Source: Skeletonema tropicum
Taxonomy: Eukaryota > Bacillariophyta > Thalassiosirophyceae > Thalassiosirales > Thalassiosiraceae
Direction: 5' to 3'
Length of the DNA: 64,000 nt
Assembly (NCBI GenBank): GCA_037178625.1
Contig: CM074143.1
Location: 310,001-374,000 of the forward strand
This document shows positions 53,645 through 63,980 of this stretch, one piece after another. The notes beneath the pieces were generated by a model. The model made no database searches. It was not told the DNA's origin and was given only the letters and a program-made list of their open reading frames with translations. Position 1 is the stretch's first letter. The number at the start of each line of letters is the position of its first letter. A program made the position numbers and the translations under genes.

Positions 53645-55825
53645 TTACGACATGGACAGCAACAGCACTTGTATAACTGCCGAGTCAAAGAATTCCTCAC
53701 TTGGTATTTCAACTCCAGCATTCGCCAGACGAGAACACTCCACATTTCTAATCCGATGCAGCATATCCAATGAGTTGTACCCTTGATGCAGTGCCTGTGT
53801 TAGCAACATAGTTGCCATTAATATCATACTTTCCTTTTCTGTTGATGTTAGACTTTCATCAGTCATGTATTGAAGCATGAGATTGTCAGCAAGTGATACT
53901 TGTGCCACTCTATGTCCTCCTTGGATTGCTGCGTGATACCACAAAGCGTTGGCCATATTGTTACTTCTTGATTCTTCTGTTGAGTGGTCATTCGGTATGT
54001 AAGGATTGGTGTCATCCAACGCAATCAAAAATTCTTGAATGATATCACACTGATCATCAGGAACCAATCCATCATCACACATTTGTCCCAATGCCGTCAT
54101 GGCAAAGACATTCCCTTGTGCAGCACTAGATATGTACAACTGCAGTGGATCAACAGCACTCTTTAGCTTGAGATGACTTCCATCTTCTTCGACTGTTCGT
54201 TCCGAGGCAAGGGCCAAGACGAATTGTCCAATGTCATCATCATCTGCAGGATTTAATAACCATGGTTGATTCACGCTCGAGTTCACCACGTCCTCCTCTT
54301 CACTACTGCTCTTTTGATTTGTATCAGTAAACCAAACAATCAATGATGTACGCGGTAAATTCAACTGCGGGTCTACATCTACACCATGAAGAATATCAAA
54401 CGTATGGACAACCCCATCCCCTTTGTTCAATGGAAAGAACTTCTTCAAGACGGCACTACTCGTGTGAAACCCATTGGTGGGTGGGATTGTGTATAGGCCT
54501 TGTTGCCCAGATGAGGCTACGGCATCCAATGCCATGACACAAGTTGCGTAGGCTGTGACGTCAAAGTGGGGACTTAGTCCGAATCGAGTTTTGGAAGATT
54601 CGTCATTGTCATCATTATCATTTGAGGTGTCATCCTCATCCTGACCTGGTTGCACTCCATAACTTCGTATGAAAACATCCGATATTTCCACAGTGGACGA
54701 ATTGAGAACTTTTCTTGCCGCGGGGAGCAAAGTATCGTACAAATGAGGTTGCAGTACTTTCACCAGACTCTTGATGCATTGAGGAAATGTTGTCAACTCA
54801 TCATCTTCCTCCGCCTCATTGATATCAAACAAGGGCTTTCCATTGGTAATCAAATTGAGATGCAGAGACGGCAACCCATCAACACTGTCGGGATTGGTAC
54901 TTAGCCATTGCTTGGACTTGACCACATCCAAAATATCTTGCACGTCACTAATGACTGACGGCGACAAGATCGACGGATGATGAGATACAACATTCCGTCT
55001 TCTTCCACTACTAGACTGCAACTGCTCTTTCTGTTCATCATCATCATTATCTGAGAATTGATACGACACTCTGCGTTCACACAACATCTTGTGAAGAATC
55101 AACGATGCATTCCCCTGTTCCGTCCCTCTATGACGGATTATAAACCTGTTGAGAAATGGCTCATACTTGGAAAGATCCATTTGTATCCCACCGGTAGTAA
55201 AATCGTTTGGTGCATCGACATCATTGGTTGGGAACGAAAAGCCAACGTGTTCTAGATGCACATGCAACTCACTTTCAGTAGTGGAATCAACATTATTGTT
55301 GTCGAGTGATATAGTTAATATTGCACTTGCAGCTTCATCATTATTGCGTAGTTGCTGTTTGTACAAGTCATTTTCAATCAGTAAATATTGAATTAGCAAT
55401 TTGTGAAACACTGCTAAAAAGTGATCTAAACTATCTTTGTCTTGATGACATGTGATGTGAGCTTGATAATAGCGGTGGATAGTAGTATTGCTTTCGTCAC
55501 TATTCTTTTGTAATAACAATCCCTCACATGGTGGCGAATCATCATCTCTTGGTATTCGAGCAGCAAATAGAATTGTAAGATTTTCATCTATTTGTTGATT
55601 TAATTCTGCCTCCTCCACTATTATATTCTCCGTAAGAAGATGTGTGAATTTATGAATTTCTGTGGTTGCTGCATGCAGTTTGGAAGTCGATAATGAAGCG
55701 ACATGATTTGCATTTGGAGAGAATGCTGTTACTATTGAGCCGACATGGAGCAGTGTGATTAGGCATGCTACCAGTAGAGCGGCAGCTGACCACCACCACC
55801 GTGTGATGGGGTTATGATTCTTCAT
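53645..55825 (-). CDS. Plastid-targeted 2-oxoglutarate/Fe(II)-type oxygenase with SEL1-like C-terminus
   Basis: Single exon of 726 residues from ATG. A signal anchor (WWWSAAALLVACLITLLHVG) ends VTAFSP, the diatom plastid motif. The double-stranded beta-helix core has the Fe(II) ligands HFD (H420, D422) and H480 (TFDILHGVDV), and the 2-oxoglutarate Arg in PRTSLIVWF (R492). The C-terminal 190 residues resemble SEL1/TPR-like helices (LQLYISSAAQGNVFAMTALG, ALWYHAAIQGGHRVAQVSLA). Such enzymes hydroxylate proteins or small molecules; the substrate is unknown. It overlaps no neighbour and is convergent with MYND paralogue 2, with 12 bp between the stops. Confidence 0.75.
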   Translation of the reverse strand: MKNHNPITRWWWSAAALLVACLITLLHVGSIVTAFSPNANHVASLSTSKLHAATTEIHKFTHLLTENIIVEEAELNQQIDENLTILFAARIPRDDDSPPCEGLLLQKNSDESNTTIHRYYQAHITCHQDKDSLDHFLAVFHKLLIQYLLIENDLYKQQLRNNDEAASAILTISLDNNNVDSTTESELHVHLEHVGFSFPTNDVDAPNDFTTGGIQMDLSKYEPFLNRFIIRHRGTEQGNASLILHKMLCERRVSYQFSDNDDDEQKEQLQSSSGRRRNVVSHHPSILSPSVISDVQDILDVVKSKQWLSTNPDSVDGLPSLHLNLITNGKPLFDINEAEEDDELTTFPQCIKSLVKVLQPHLYDTLLPAARKVLNSSTVEISDVFIRSYGVQPGQDEDDTSNDNDDNDESSKTRFGLSPHFDVTAYATCVMALDAVASSGQQGLYTIPPTNGFHTSSAVLKKFFPLNKGDGVVHTFDILHGVDVDPQLNLPRTSLIVWFTDTNQKSSSEEEDVVNSSVNQPWLLNPADDDDIGQFVLALASERTVEEDGSHLKLKSAVDPLQLYISSAAQGNVFAMTALGQMCDDGLVPDDQCDIIQEFLIALDDTNPYIPNDHSTEESRSNNMANALWYHAAIQGGHRVAQVSLADNLMLQYMTDESLTSTEKESMILMATMLLTQALHQGYNSLDMLHRIRNVECSRLANAGVEIPSEEFFDSAVIQVLLLSMS

Positions 55826-56399
55826 GGTGATTTGCCAACTGCAGACTACTTCTTGGCTGGCTCGCTGGTGGCTGGCTAAGATCGTCTCGCTCAGGCAGAG
55901 CCAATTCCCAACACTGTGCCCTCAGCTGCCAGGTTCCTCAGATGAGTGTTGTGAGCTGTGCTGTTGCCCTGTTAGTTGGTCAGTTCACAAGTTCAAAAGT
56001 TCCTTCAATGACGTAGCATGACATTCACGATTACACCAGGGAAGCTGCTTTGAAACTGCTTGGTGATGGTTGGTGCCGGCCGTGGCCGCGATAAACACGT
56101 GGGTTCTCCTTCGCTCAAGATCACGCATTGGAATCTTTGAAATCTGTCCGCCCGTTCAAACTTTTTCGTACATATTAATCTTTTTGTACCAAAAAATCAC
56201 ATGTATTGACGGACAGGTTTGTAGTAGCTGTTATCGCATCTGATTCTGTCGTGAACACGCACCCATAAATAAATGCTGTGCATTGTTCCTCGCACAACTC
56301 CACTCCCTTTGTCCTCACATCCACCAAAAAAGGATTCTCATCGATCTCATAATTTTTGATTGCCATACCACTACACATCTCCACACCCACTACCACACA

Positions 56400-57035
56400 A
56401 TGATGAAGCTTGCTCTTATCTCCGCTCTTGCCGGCTCCGCCGCTGCCTTCGCCCCTGCCCAATCTGGCGCTCGCTCCACCTCCTCCCTCAACGCCTTCTC
56501 TGCTGAGGATCTTCCCGGAGCTCTCCCCCCCATGGGCTTCTTCGACCCCCTTGGATTCGCCGAGAAGGCTGATGAGGCCACCATGAAGCGTTACCGTGAG
56601 GCCGAGGTCACACACGGACGTGTTGCCATGCTTGCCGTTGTTGGATTCTTCGTCGGTGAGGCTGTTGAGGGATCTTCCTTCCTCTTCGATGCTTCCATCA
56701 GTGGACCTGCCATTACTCACCCCGGACAAGTTCCCGGAGGATGGGATGCTCTCATCATTGCTGGAATTGGATTTGCTGAATTGCAACGTGCCAAGACTGG
56801 ATGGGTTGATCCTGCCGATGTCAAGTTTGACCAAGCTGGTGCCTTGAACTCGGATTATTACCCCGGTGATATCGGATTTGATCCCCTTGGCCTCAAGCCC
56901 GAGGATCCCGAAGAACTTGATATTATGATTACCAAGGAGCTTCAGAATGGACGTCTTGCCATGCTTGCTGCTGCTGGCTTCTTGGCCCAAGAGGCTGTGG
57001 ATGGAAAGGGAATCCTTGAGCACTTCTCTTCGTAA
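56400..57035 (+). CDS. Lhcx: LHCX (LI818-type) stress-related chlorophyll a/c-binding protein
   Basis: Single exon of 211 residues. The start is the first of two ATG codons at 56400; the frame upstream is open but has no better ATG context. The presequence MMKLALISALAGSAAAFAP is a textbook diatom plastid signal. Mature features: DLPGALPPMGFFDPLGF, helix 1 EVTHGRVAMLAVVGFFVGEA, GWVDPADVKFD, PGDIGFDPLGLKP, helix 3 KELQNGRLAMLAAAGFLAQE. Overall layout and the SSFLFDASISGPAITH segment match LHCX proteins, which dissipate excess light energy (qE) at photosystem II. Codon use is strongly C/T-ending, typical of highly expressed genes. Upstream 56040-56399 should hold a light-responsive promoter. Confidence 0.92.
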   Translation: MMKLALISALAGSAAAFAPAQSGARSTSSLNAFSAEDLPGALPPMGFFDPLGFAEKADEATMKRYREAEVTHGRVAMLAVVGFFVGEAVEGSSFLFDASISGPAITHPGQVPGGWDALIIAGIGFAELQRAKTGWVDPADVKFDQAGALNSDYYPGDIGFDPLGLKPEDPEELDIMITKELQNGRLAMLAAAGFLAQEAVDGKGILEHFSS

Positions 57036-57683
57036 ATGTTTTTTATGTTTTTGGTATGGCATCATGAATATATTTAGCTATGTAAAATAAAAGAAGCACA
57101 GAAAGCTTTCAATCAAGGTTGGTGATCCTTGTTTATTATATCTTATTTGATTCATTCTTCGTTCTATGTACATGATCGCCATAACATAGCTGCCATGCAG
57201 ATATCAAAGAACAACGCAAGTAAAGATGCTCCTTCTCACAAAAGCCCACACCCTTCAGTATGTGATTGCCACGCTGAAGATGCTACAATATCCCTGAAAC
57301 TGTATGGTAACACTTTATCGATGAAGATCAGTAACATTTCGTCTTCCTTTGCTCCTGTAACATGCAGGCACATACGACACCTTCAACTACAGTGCTTCTC
57401 TAATACAAATAGACAAGACACGTTAATCAGATGATAAAAAAAGACCGTGCGTTGTACCTAAGCAGGTCCAGATTGTTCTCATGTAGATATCTAATCTGAT
57501 TAACATTGTATTTATTTACTTAAGACATTCGTTTCTACTCTCCCTATCTATCCGAAACAATTTCTCTGAAAGGATCACCTCCAAAACAGTTGTTCTAACT
57601 TTCTACTTCATTCTCTTAATCATTCAAACCATCCTAAGTACAATTCAAATCTCTCTTTCCCCAAAACAATCATTCAAAATTGT
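57036..57683. other. Intergenic between LHCX and SET gene
   Basis: 3' flanks of two convergent genes. Contains AATCTGATTAACATTGTATT at about 57490, also found with one change at about 28004. No frame was supported. Confidence 0.4.
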
Positions 57684-59555
57684 TTATCCCATCTGTTCAA
57701 GCAAACTAGCAGTCATAGTAAACGTATCCCTCACCAAATTATTATGCGCCACAATCACAGGCACACGTGGATGAGTAGTCAAATCAAAACTCTGCGCCTT
57801 TGCCGTCAAGGTATCCACATCCTCCAAAATACTGTATACATGTTGTTTCAATGAGTCAAGTGTGTATTGGAAGTATTGGTCTTGGTATTGCTGCCTTGTG
57901 GCCTCGTCTCCTGATTTCATGGCAACGTAGTATGCTTCTGCTGCGCCGGGGTCGTTGTTTGCCAAAATTTCGTAGAGGAAGAGATCCCAGACCTGTTCGT
58001 TTTGTGAGTGTGTGTGTGAGAGAGGAAGTGTGGGTTGTTAGCAATATTTGGCAATGAATGGTTGGAGCACTTTTGATCAAAGACGCATTCATATCAACCT
58101 CCCTACATCAACACAGTCATACATATATATCTTACCTTGGGTGCAATCTCACCAGTCTCAACCTGAATCAACAAATCCTTAAAGTCAATACCCAACTCCT
58201 TAATATAAGACTCCAAATGCATAGCTTTGCAAAATAGAGTCGTACAATCTGCCGGCAAGAATCCAAACTGGGCAAAGATCGGAGTAGGATTGGTAGGATC
58301 CCCATACGAAATAGTCAACGGCATACCGGCTGGAATATCATACATGGCTGTAACCTGACAATTGCCCATGTCGTCAAAGGTAATTTCACAGTTTGGTTCA
58401 GCGGAGTGATTGAGCATGTCGGCCATGGGTGCGATGAGTTTGGCGCGGGAAGGGACCCATACTTCTTGGAAGCGGGTTAGGGCTACGTTGTATGCCTAAA
58501 TGATATATTGTATATGTTGGAGTTGATTACATTAGTGTTGGTATCGATTGATTGTGTAGAGAAATAAATTGGAGGTGATGAGCACGAGAGAGAGAGAGAA
58601 ATAAAAACGATCGAATACACAATTCATGAACAAAATACACCCCCAAATAATGATATTTATGTTGTACAATCTCTACTCACCCACTGCGTCACACGATCAT
58701 CATTGACACTTTGAAGTTGCACATATCCCTGCCTAAGCGCCTGAACGAAGGAATCGTAGTTTGCCTTTTCAGTGGATGTGAGCCATCCTGCGTAGGGTGG
58801 GAGGCAGGAGAAGCAGTCGTCTATATATATTGATATACACGTAGTGTTGATGAAGAGTGTACAATAATGACAATTCGAAACAATGAGTATTCACAATACA
58901 TAATAGTATATTCATTGCACAAATACATCACACAAATCAATCAATCAATCAAACATAAAACATGCATATACTCACTGGTCATACTAACCCCATTATAATA
59001 AACCCTCGGCAAAGAATTCAACCAAGGAAACCACGCACTATTCTCCCCCTGATCATACTCCGCCAAAATCTTCACCATCAACCTAAACAGGGGCAACCGT
59101 GCCTGCGTCCCCTGATCAATCTGAACCAACACCTGTTCTGCTTGTTGGATCTCATTTCCAAATTCCTGATAGGCCTTTTCACTACTCAAAATAATGTCCG
59201 ATGGTACATATAGGACAGTTTGACCAGCACCAATGGGTTGTTGGGTGATTAGTTGATAGTCTGATCCATCGTCGGAGTAGAGTTCAACGCCGGGAGCTTT
59301 TTGTGTGCCGTAGTTGGTGGCGAATTCTTCCATGGAGTAGACGTCACGTGCGGCGTATTCGTCGGCTAGGTTTATTGCCCCGGCTGTGGCAGAGGCGTAT
59401 TGGTTGAGGGATGTGGATGATGTGAGTGTGGATTGTTGAGTTGTTGTTGAGAGGGTGGATCGAGCGATGGAGCGGGAGGAGGAAGGAGTGAAGGCCGAGA
59501 TGGAGGTGGCACAGATGCCAATGGCTGCGGCGACGATTGCTGATGAAAATCTCAT
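57684..59555 (-). CDS. Plastid SET-domain protein methyltransferase (Rubisco-LSMT/SETD3-like)
   Basis: Four exons on the minus strand: 58976-59555, 58681-58820, 58136-58495 and 57684-57992. They are joined by GT-AG introns with the frame kept, giving 462 residues. The N-terminus is a signal peptide ending SISAFTPS, a plastid motif. The SET core shows in ALTRFQEVWVPSRAKLIAPM, MADMLNHSAEPNCEI (the conserved DxxNH), DIPAGMPLTISYGDP (the conserved E/G-ISYG) and FAQFGFLP. A C-terminal helical part follows, as in Rubisco large-subunit methyltransferase. The enzyme methylates lysine or histidine of plastid proteins using S-adenosylmethionine; the substrate is not certain. Confidence 0.85.
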
Positions 59556-59883
59556 GGTTGATGTTATTTACTAAGTGTCAACTACTACTATTGGACGATA
59601 AGTTGTAATGATTATCGGTAATGAATGCAATCAATCCAAGTGAGGAAGCAAGTTACGATCAATGTACGAATCTACTGCTGTCAGTGTTGCCGACTGCCGA
59701 TGTTCTTCAATGGGGATCGGATGGATCAAAAAGAGTCAGTGCGTGGCGGGCGAAGTGCGTAGCGCGGTGTCTTTGCGAGCACCTTTGATGAACATTCTCG
59801 TGTTTTAGTACGTTTTCGTTCTCGCTTTCTCCAACGCCATCAATCAATCGTTTCAAAAGAGTCAAAATCTAAAGATCTTCACC

Positions 59884-61183
59884 ATGATGGCAACGGCGGC
59901 GGTTGACTATGGCTCCATCAACGACCAAGAATCAATTGAGGACACTACGACACGAAGGAGACACAACTTTATTAAATCTGTCGCAATCACATTTATTTCA
60001 GTCTCATCTTTAGCATTTGCAAGTGTCCTCTTATTCATTCTGACTGAAGATTACATTTTCCCCCCGCCACCACCCTGCAAAAAACCACTCTTCCAAATGG
60101 CCAATCCAAACTCCACCACCACCACTCCAGCAACAACAACAACAACAACAATTCCAGATCCAGACGCCTACCCCCACCGTCTCTTCATCCATCGAACCAA
60201 CACTTCCATTCCCATAATGGGCTTCCCATCTGTTGCACTTGCACGACTCTCCAACCCATCATATCATCCGATCAACCACTTGCCAACAGTGCCGTCCAAC
60301 ATGCCGTGGAAGATTTACAAATTGGGTACTTTGACGTGGCACCCGAATATGGAGATGGGGTTGCCCAAGAAAGATTGGGACCAGCATTACATCCCTATCG
60401 ACACAATGTCTTCTTGGCTGCCAAGACCATGTACCGTACTGCTACAGGATCCAAAGCCGATTTGGAAAATACTCTTAGAGCATTACAGACGGATCATTTG
60501 GATTTGTACCAATTCCATTCCATAAGTACTCAAGATGATGTCGATCAAATATTGGATGAAGAAAATGGTGCATGAAGACATTTCAATGGGCCAAATCGGT
60601 AGGGAAGATTAAGGCAATTGGATTCAGTGCACATAGTGAACCAATGGCAGTACAAATGATTGAGAGTGGTTTAGTTGACACGTGCATGTTTCCAATTAAC
60701 TTTGTTTCGTATCATTATGGTGGTGTGGGGCAACGTGTGTTGGATGCAGCGATTCAACATGGGGTAGGAGTAATTGCACTAAAGTCCGGTGCACGAGGTC
60801 GTCTCACCCCCCAAACAGGGGAGGCAGTCCACGTCCCACAGTCATTCCATCACATTCCTGAATGGAAACGACAAGAAATGATTCATTATCCTGTAGTTAC
60901 CAGTCCAAAATATTATACGTGGTACGAACCTGAAGATGATCCTGTCGAATTGAACAAATTGGTGTTATGGGCATTAAACCAGCCTGGTGTGAGCGCAGTT
61001 TTGCCACCCGGAACGATGGACTTGTTGGATGGGATAAGTGATATGTTACGGGTAGGAAAGGGTGGGGAGGTGCCCAAGTTGAGTGAGGAGGATGTGGAGG
61101 GGATGAAGAGACGGTATGAGGGGATGGATGTTGTGCCTATATTTCATAATCGGAGTGAGGCTGGGACTAAGGTTTCTACTTAG
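59884..61183 (+). pseudogene. Membrane-anchored aldo/keto reductase with two frame breaks
   Basis: The frame starts at ATG 59884 with a transmembrane segment (VAITFISVSSLAFASVLLFI) and a Thr-rich linker. The reductase part begins PIMGFPSVALARLSN. At about 60262 the frame must change to read LANSAVQHAVEDLQIGYFDV, APEYGDG (catalytic Tyr), LAAKTMYR (catalytic Lys) and LDLYQFHS (catalytic His). At about 60572 it must change again to enter MKTFQWAKSVGKIKAIGFSA and run to 61183. Both are one-base losses. Whether the gene is dead or the assembly wrong is open; the remaining sequence shows no other damage, which favours recent damage or error. Confidence 0.72.
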
Positions 61184-61572
61184 ATCAGATGTTGGGGTGT
61201 TTATCCGCCTTTAATGTATCACCAGTTGTTCCTTAAGACGAATCAAGCCTACTGTTACTGAATGACTTAAGTATTACACTGTTTATGTCTATGATGTGAG
61301 TAGATTGTAATATCAACCACTCAAAATCATCCCCCCCCATCAAATCTGCTCTGAACTCGATTGAACCTGTAGCATGGTTTATCATTAAGTTGACCCCCCA
61401 ATCTCAATAGAAATACATTTGCATGTGTTGAGATACGCAATTCTATAATAATATTGTGTTGACTGCAATCGCGGCATCATTCTTTAAAATCTATCCACCC
61501 CTTTCTCTCCAAATTTGTCACATATCACACGCCCCAGAAATATTAGATACAATATCCCTTTATCTTTATGAT
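61184..61572. other. Intergenic between convergent genes
   Basis: No coding frame. Contains a C8 run at about 61331. Confidence 0.4.
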
Positions 61573-61797
61573 TTAAACCGACTCAATCTTCTTCTGAAGC
61601 CCCATACTCTGCTTCCACCCATCATCCACAGCAGGCCAAACAAACCATAGCGCCCCCGTCGATAATGGGACAGCCCAGCCAATCATTCGTGGGACGGCTT
61701 TGGATTTGGCGCAGAGGAAGAGGGAGGCGGTTTTGACGGACCCGAAGAGGGGGACGGGGAGGGGGTGGATTGTTCGGGCTAGGATTGTTTGAATCAT
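61573..61797 (-). CDS. Small single-pass membrane protein, 74 residues
   Basis: An ATG frame of 74 residues. The second half has a Trp-rich hydrophobic stretch (MIGWAVPLSTGALWFVWPAV) followed by DDGWKQSMGL, a layout like small accessory subunits of mitochondrial inner-membrane complexes. I do not recognise the family. It is the only conserved-looking frame here and has a tidy 5' ATG and 3' stop. Confidence 0.45.
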   Translation of the reverse strand: MIQTILARTIHPLPVPLFGSVKTASLFLCAKSKAVPRMIGWAVPLSTGALWFVWPAVDDGWKQSMGLQKKIESV

Positions 61798-61875
61798 GGT
61801 GTGTCAGGTCAATAGTAGTAGAAGCAGTAGCAGTAGCAGTCTAGTAGCAGTAAGTGTTGGGAATAGGTAGGAGGG

Positions 61876-62393
61876 CTACCTCGATAAGAAAATCGCAACA
61901 AAATAAATTCGCAACAAAAATATTTTTGCTAACAAACTACGCACAAAACACACATTGACTGAAACCAGCGCCTCACTACACTCAACATCGACCCTATACC
62001 TACCTGCACCGGCCATAAGTTGATAGTACATGTTATTACCTTTCGATTAAGCCGCTGGGAGTCATCATATTCACTATACTCGCATTACAGCGGCTGCATT
62101 GGTGCTCATATACGCATGCGTCATACATAGAATCACTATATTTACTAGCTGAAATAGGCCATTTTGGACCGATGCTTGCGCTTTATCTAGTAGTTATATA
62201 ATGGTCAACTAGTCAATAATTGTATTTGAATATACTTCCTCAAGAGATTCTGGGTATCAGTTTGGGTTCAACATGTTGATAGGTGCGCTCTATGGAGGGC
62301 ATACTCACATGGTTGTTTCGTGTTTTGTGCGGTGTCGCCTAGCTAAAATTAATTCGCAACAAAAATTTTGTTGCGATTTTCTTATCGCGGTAG
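61876..62393. mobile_element. MITE, 518 bp, ends CTACC...GGTAG
   Basis: The left end CTACCTCGATAAGAAAATCG and the right end (reverse complement CTACCGCGATAAGAAAATCG) are followed by CAACAAAAT on both sides, about 29 bp of inverted terminus with one mismatch. TCGCAACAAAA recurs inside each end. AGGG adjoins both sides (61872-61875 and 62394-62397), a possible target duplication. No transposase frame. Confidence 0.68.
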
Positions 62394-62439
62394 AGGGAGG
62401 AGGGAGAAAACCAAAAATCGGAAATCGGCGGAAAGGTAC

Positions 62440-63140
62440 TAAGGAATTAGTAATGATTTCGGCGCGATCGGCATTGTCCGATCATCAAGTTGTAAGAGGG
62501 AGGTAAGAAGTAACAGCGTTGATGGTACGATACATTCTCGACTCTCTCCTAATCATCAGTATGTAGTGGTTGGAGGAACCTTGGTGAAGGAATTGTCCAT
62601 GGTGCGCGGCACTGTGGCGGAACAGGGTATTCCGGTGATCACATCGATTGTTTGGATTGGACATGTGTTGTATGTGGCTCATGAGGATGGACAGATTTCG
62701 GTTGTTTCTGTGAGTGAGGAGGATATGTTGACGTTGGAGAAAGAGGAGGAAGAGGTGGAGGCAACTACTTTGGATGATGAATTGTTGGTGGGTGGTGAAA
62801 AATGTTGAGGCGAAGGATGATTTTTTTTGGGGGGGAGTCCTCTAATGTAAAGGTAAAGGTGCATAGCCGCGTTTTGGAAGATGATGAGGATGACGAAGAT
62901 GACGAGCCGGCAGAACAGGGCAAGAGTGGTGCTTCCAAGTTTATTGATGACGAAGCTGATGCCGAAGACGACGATGGTGATGTTACCACCTCCATGAACG
63001 TTGAGAAGGACACAAATGGTGATGAACATGTGATGACAAGACGCTGCCCGTTGCTGAAGATGACGATGACAATTTTGACTTGTATCAAGTTGTACTCAGC
63101 CTTTATCTCCATCGTCTCAAAAATGGATAAAGGTAAATAA
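62440..63140 (+). pseudogene. Decayed WD-repeat-like gene (WDHD1/Ctf4-like linker suspected)
   Basis: A probable exon ends at 62502 (GAG, then GTAAGAAG) and resumes at 62560 with YVVVGGTLVKELSMVRGTVA, then IVWIGHVLYVAHEDGQISVV, a WD-blade pattern. The frame then breaks twice around the T8/G7 runs at about 62820 before an acidic part (RVLEDDEDDEDDEPAEQG, ASKFIDDEADAEDDDG) and again near 63030. The FIDDEA motif in an acidic linker recalls WDHD1/Ctf4. The 5' part is missing next to the MITE, so this is a truncated, dead copy. Confidence 0.5.
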
Positions 63141-63150
63141 AATTGGGCTC

Positions 63151-63303
63151 ATTCATGTATGCTACTCCTCCCCCTCAAACCCCCACGTGCTCGATTCTAC
63201 AATCTCGCTATAGGACAGTCTCAAGACAAAAGCGGCAAAGCATGGAAGCATAAGCACCACGCAACATATGAAGCAGTTGAGCTTCTTGCTCTCATGCTCA
63301 AGT
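63151..63303 (+). repeat. Dispersed repeat, copy 2 of 2
   Basis: Collinear with 20316-20502 (see that entry). On the minus strand, 63170-63530 reads as a coiled-coil-like protein (EKIKMIEEENTILLAQRD, SLEQRLLDLSQN) with two in-frame stops, so the repeat may be the end of a dead transposon gene. Confidence 0.5.
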
Positions 63304-63934
63304 CGAGTAATCTCTATCCCAGTTGTATGTTCTTCCTATCGTGTTGTTCCAGATCCGCCTTCTTTTCTTCCTCGATCCTCTCAATTTTGGCTCAAGTCGA
63401 GCAATCTCTGCTCTAAGCTGGGCATTCCTCTATCACGCTGAGCCAAAAGTATCGTGTTTTCTTCCTCAATCATCTTGATCTTTTCGTCACACGCCGCAGA
63501 CAACCACAGCAAGCAAGAAAGTATCCGATCGAAGTGGAAAATCATCCGCAGACAGGTCAATAAATAGTACAAAAGTGCCTCCGGTCTATTGAGCGAGGAT
63601 GCACGAATCATGTTCATATGAAATGGAGGAGTATATCAGAAAGCACGGGGCAAAGACGAAACTACTTGCATGCAGTTTTACTCAAAGGATTGGAATGCTT
63701 ACTAATGTTCAGAGACAGTAGCAAACGCTTTCATTACGTTGTAAGCCGAAGGGGGCCTTTCTATGTATGAAAAATTTAATTAGACACTTTTCAATGATTG
63801 CATGGTGAGGAAGAAGAGAACCGATAAAATAATCTCTACATGAGTGTGGGAAAGCATCATTTGTCGACGAGACCGCATTTGACAAGAAGACAAGATATGT
63901 TTGACGAATGAGGCTTATTCGATGCATCGACGTT
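63304..63934. other. Repeat-region spacer with decayed coiled-coil frame
   Basis: The minus-strand frame at 63381-63617 encodes the coiled-coil-like segment mentioned for the adjacent repeat. The rest has no supported feature. Confidence 0.35.
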
Positions 63935-63980
63935 TATTTTATATCCAACTAGAATTAAAAGCGCTGCATTGATATATGAC
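63935..63980 (+). repeat. Dispersed repeat, copy 2 of 2
   Basis: TTATTTTATATCCAACTAG ... AGCGCTGCAT matches 20205-20250. The window ends 20 bp later, so the element probably continues outside. Confidence 0.6.

Noticed and set aside
56175..57065. 296-codon minus-strand frame opposite the LHCX gene
   Set aside because: It is antisense to a gene with clear LHC motifs and strong codon bias, which creates long open frames on the other strand.
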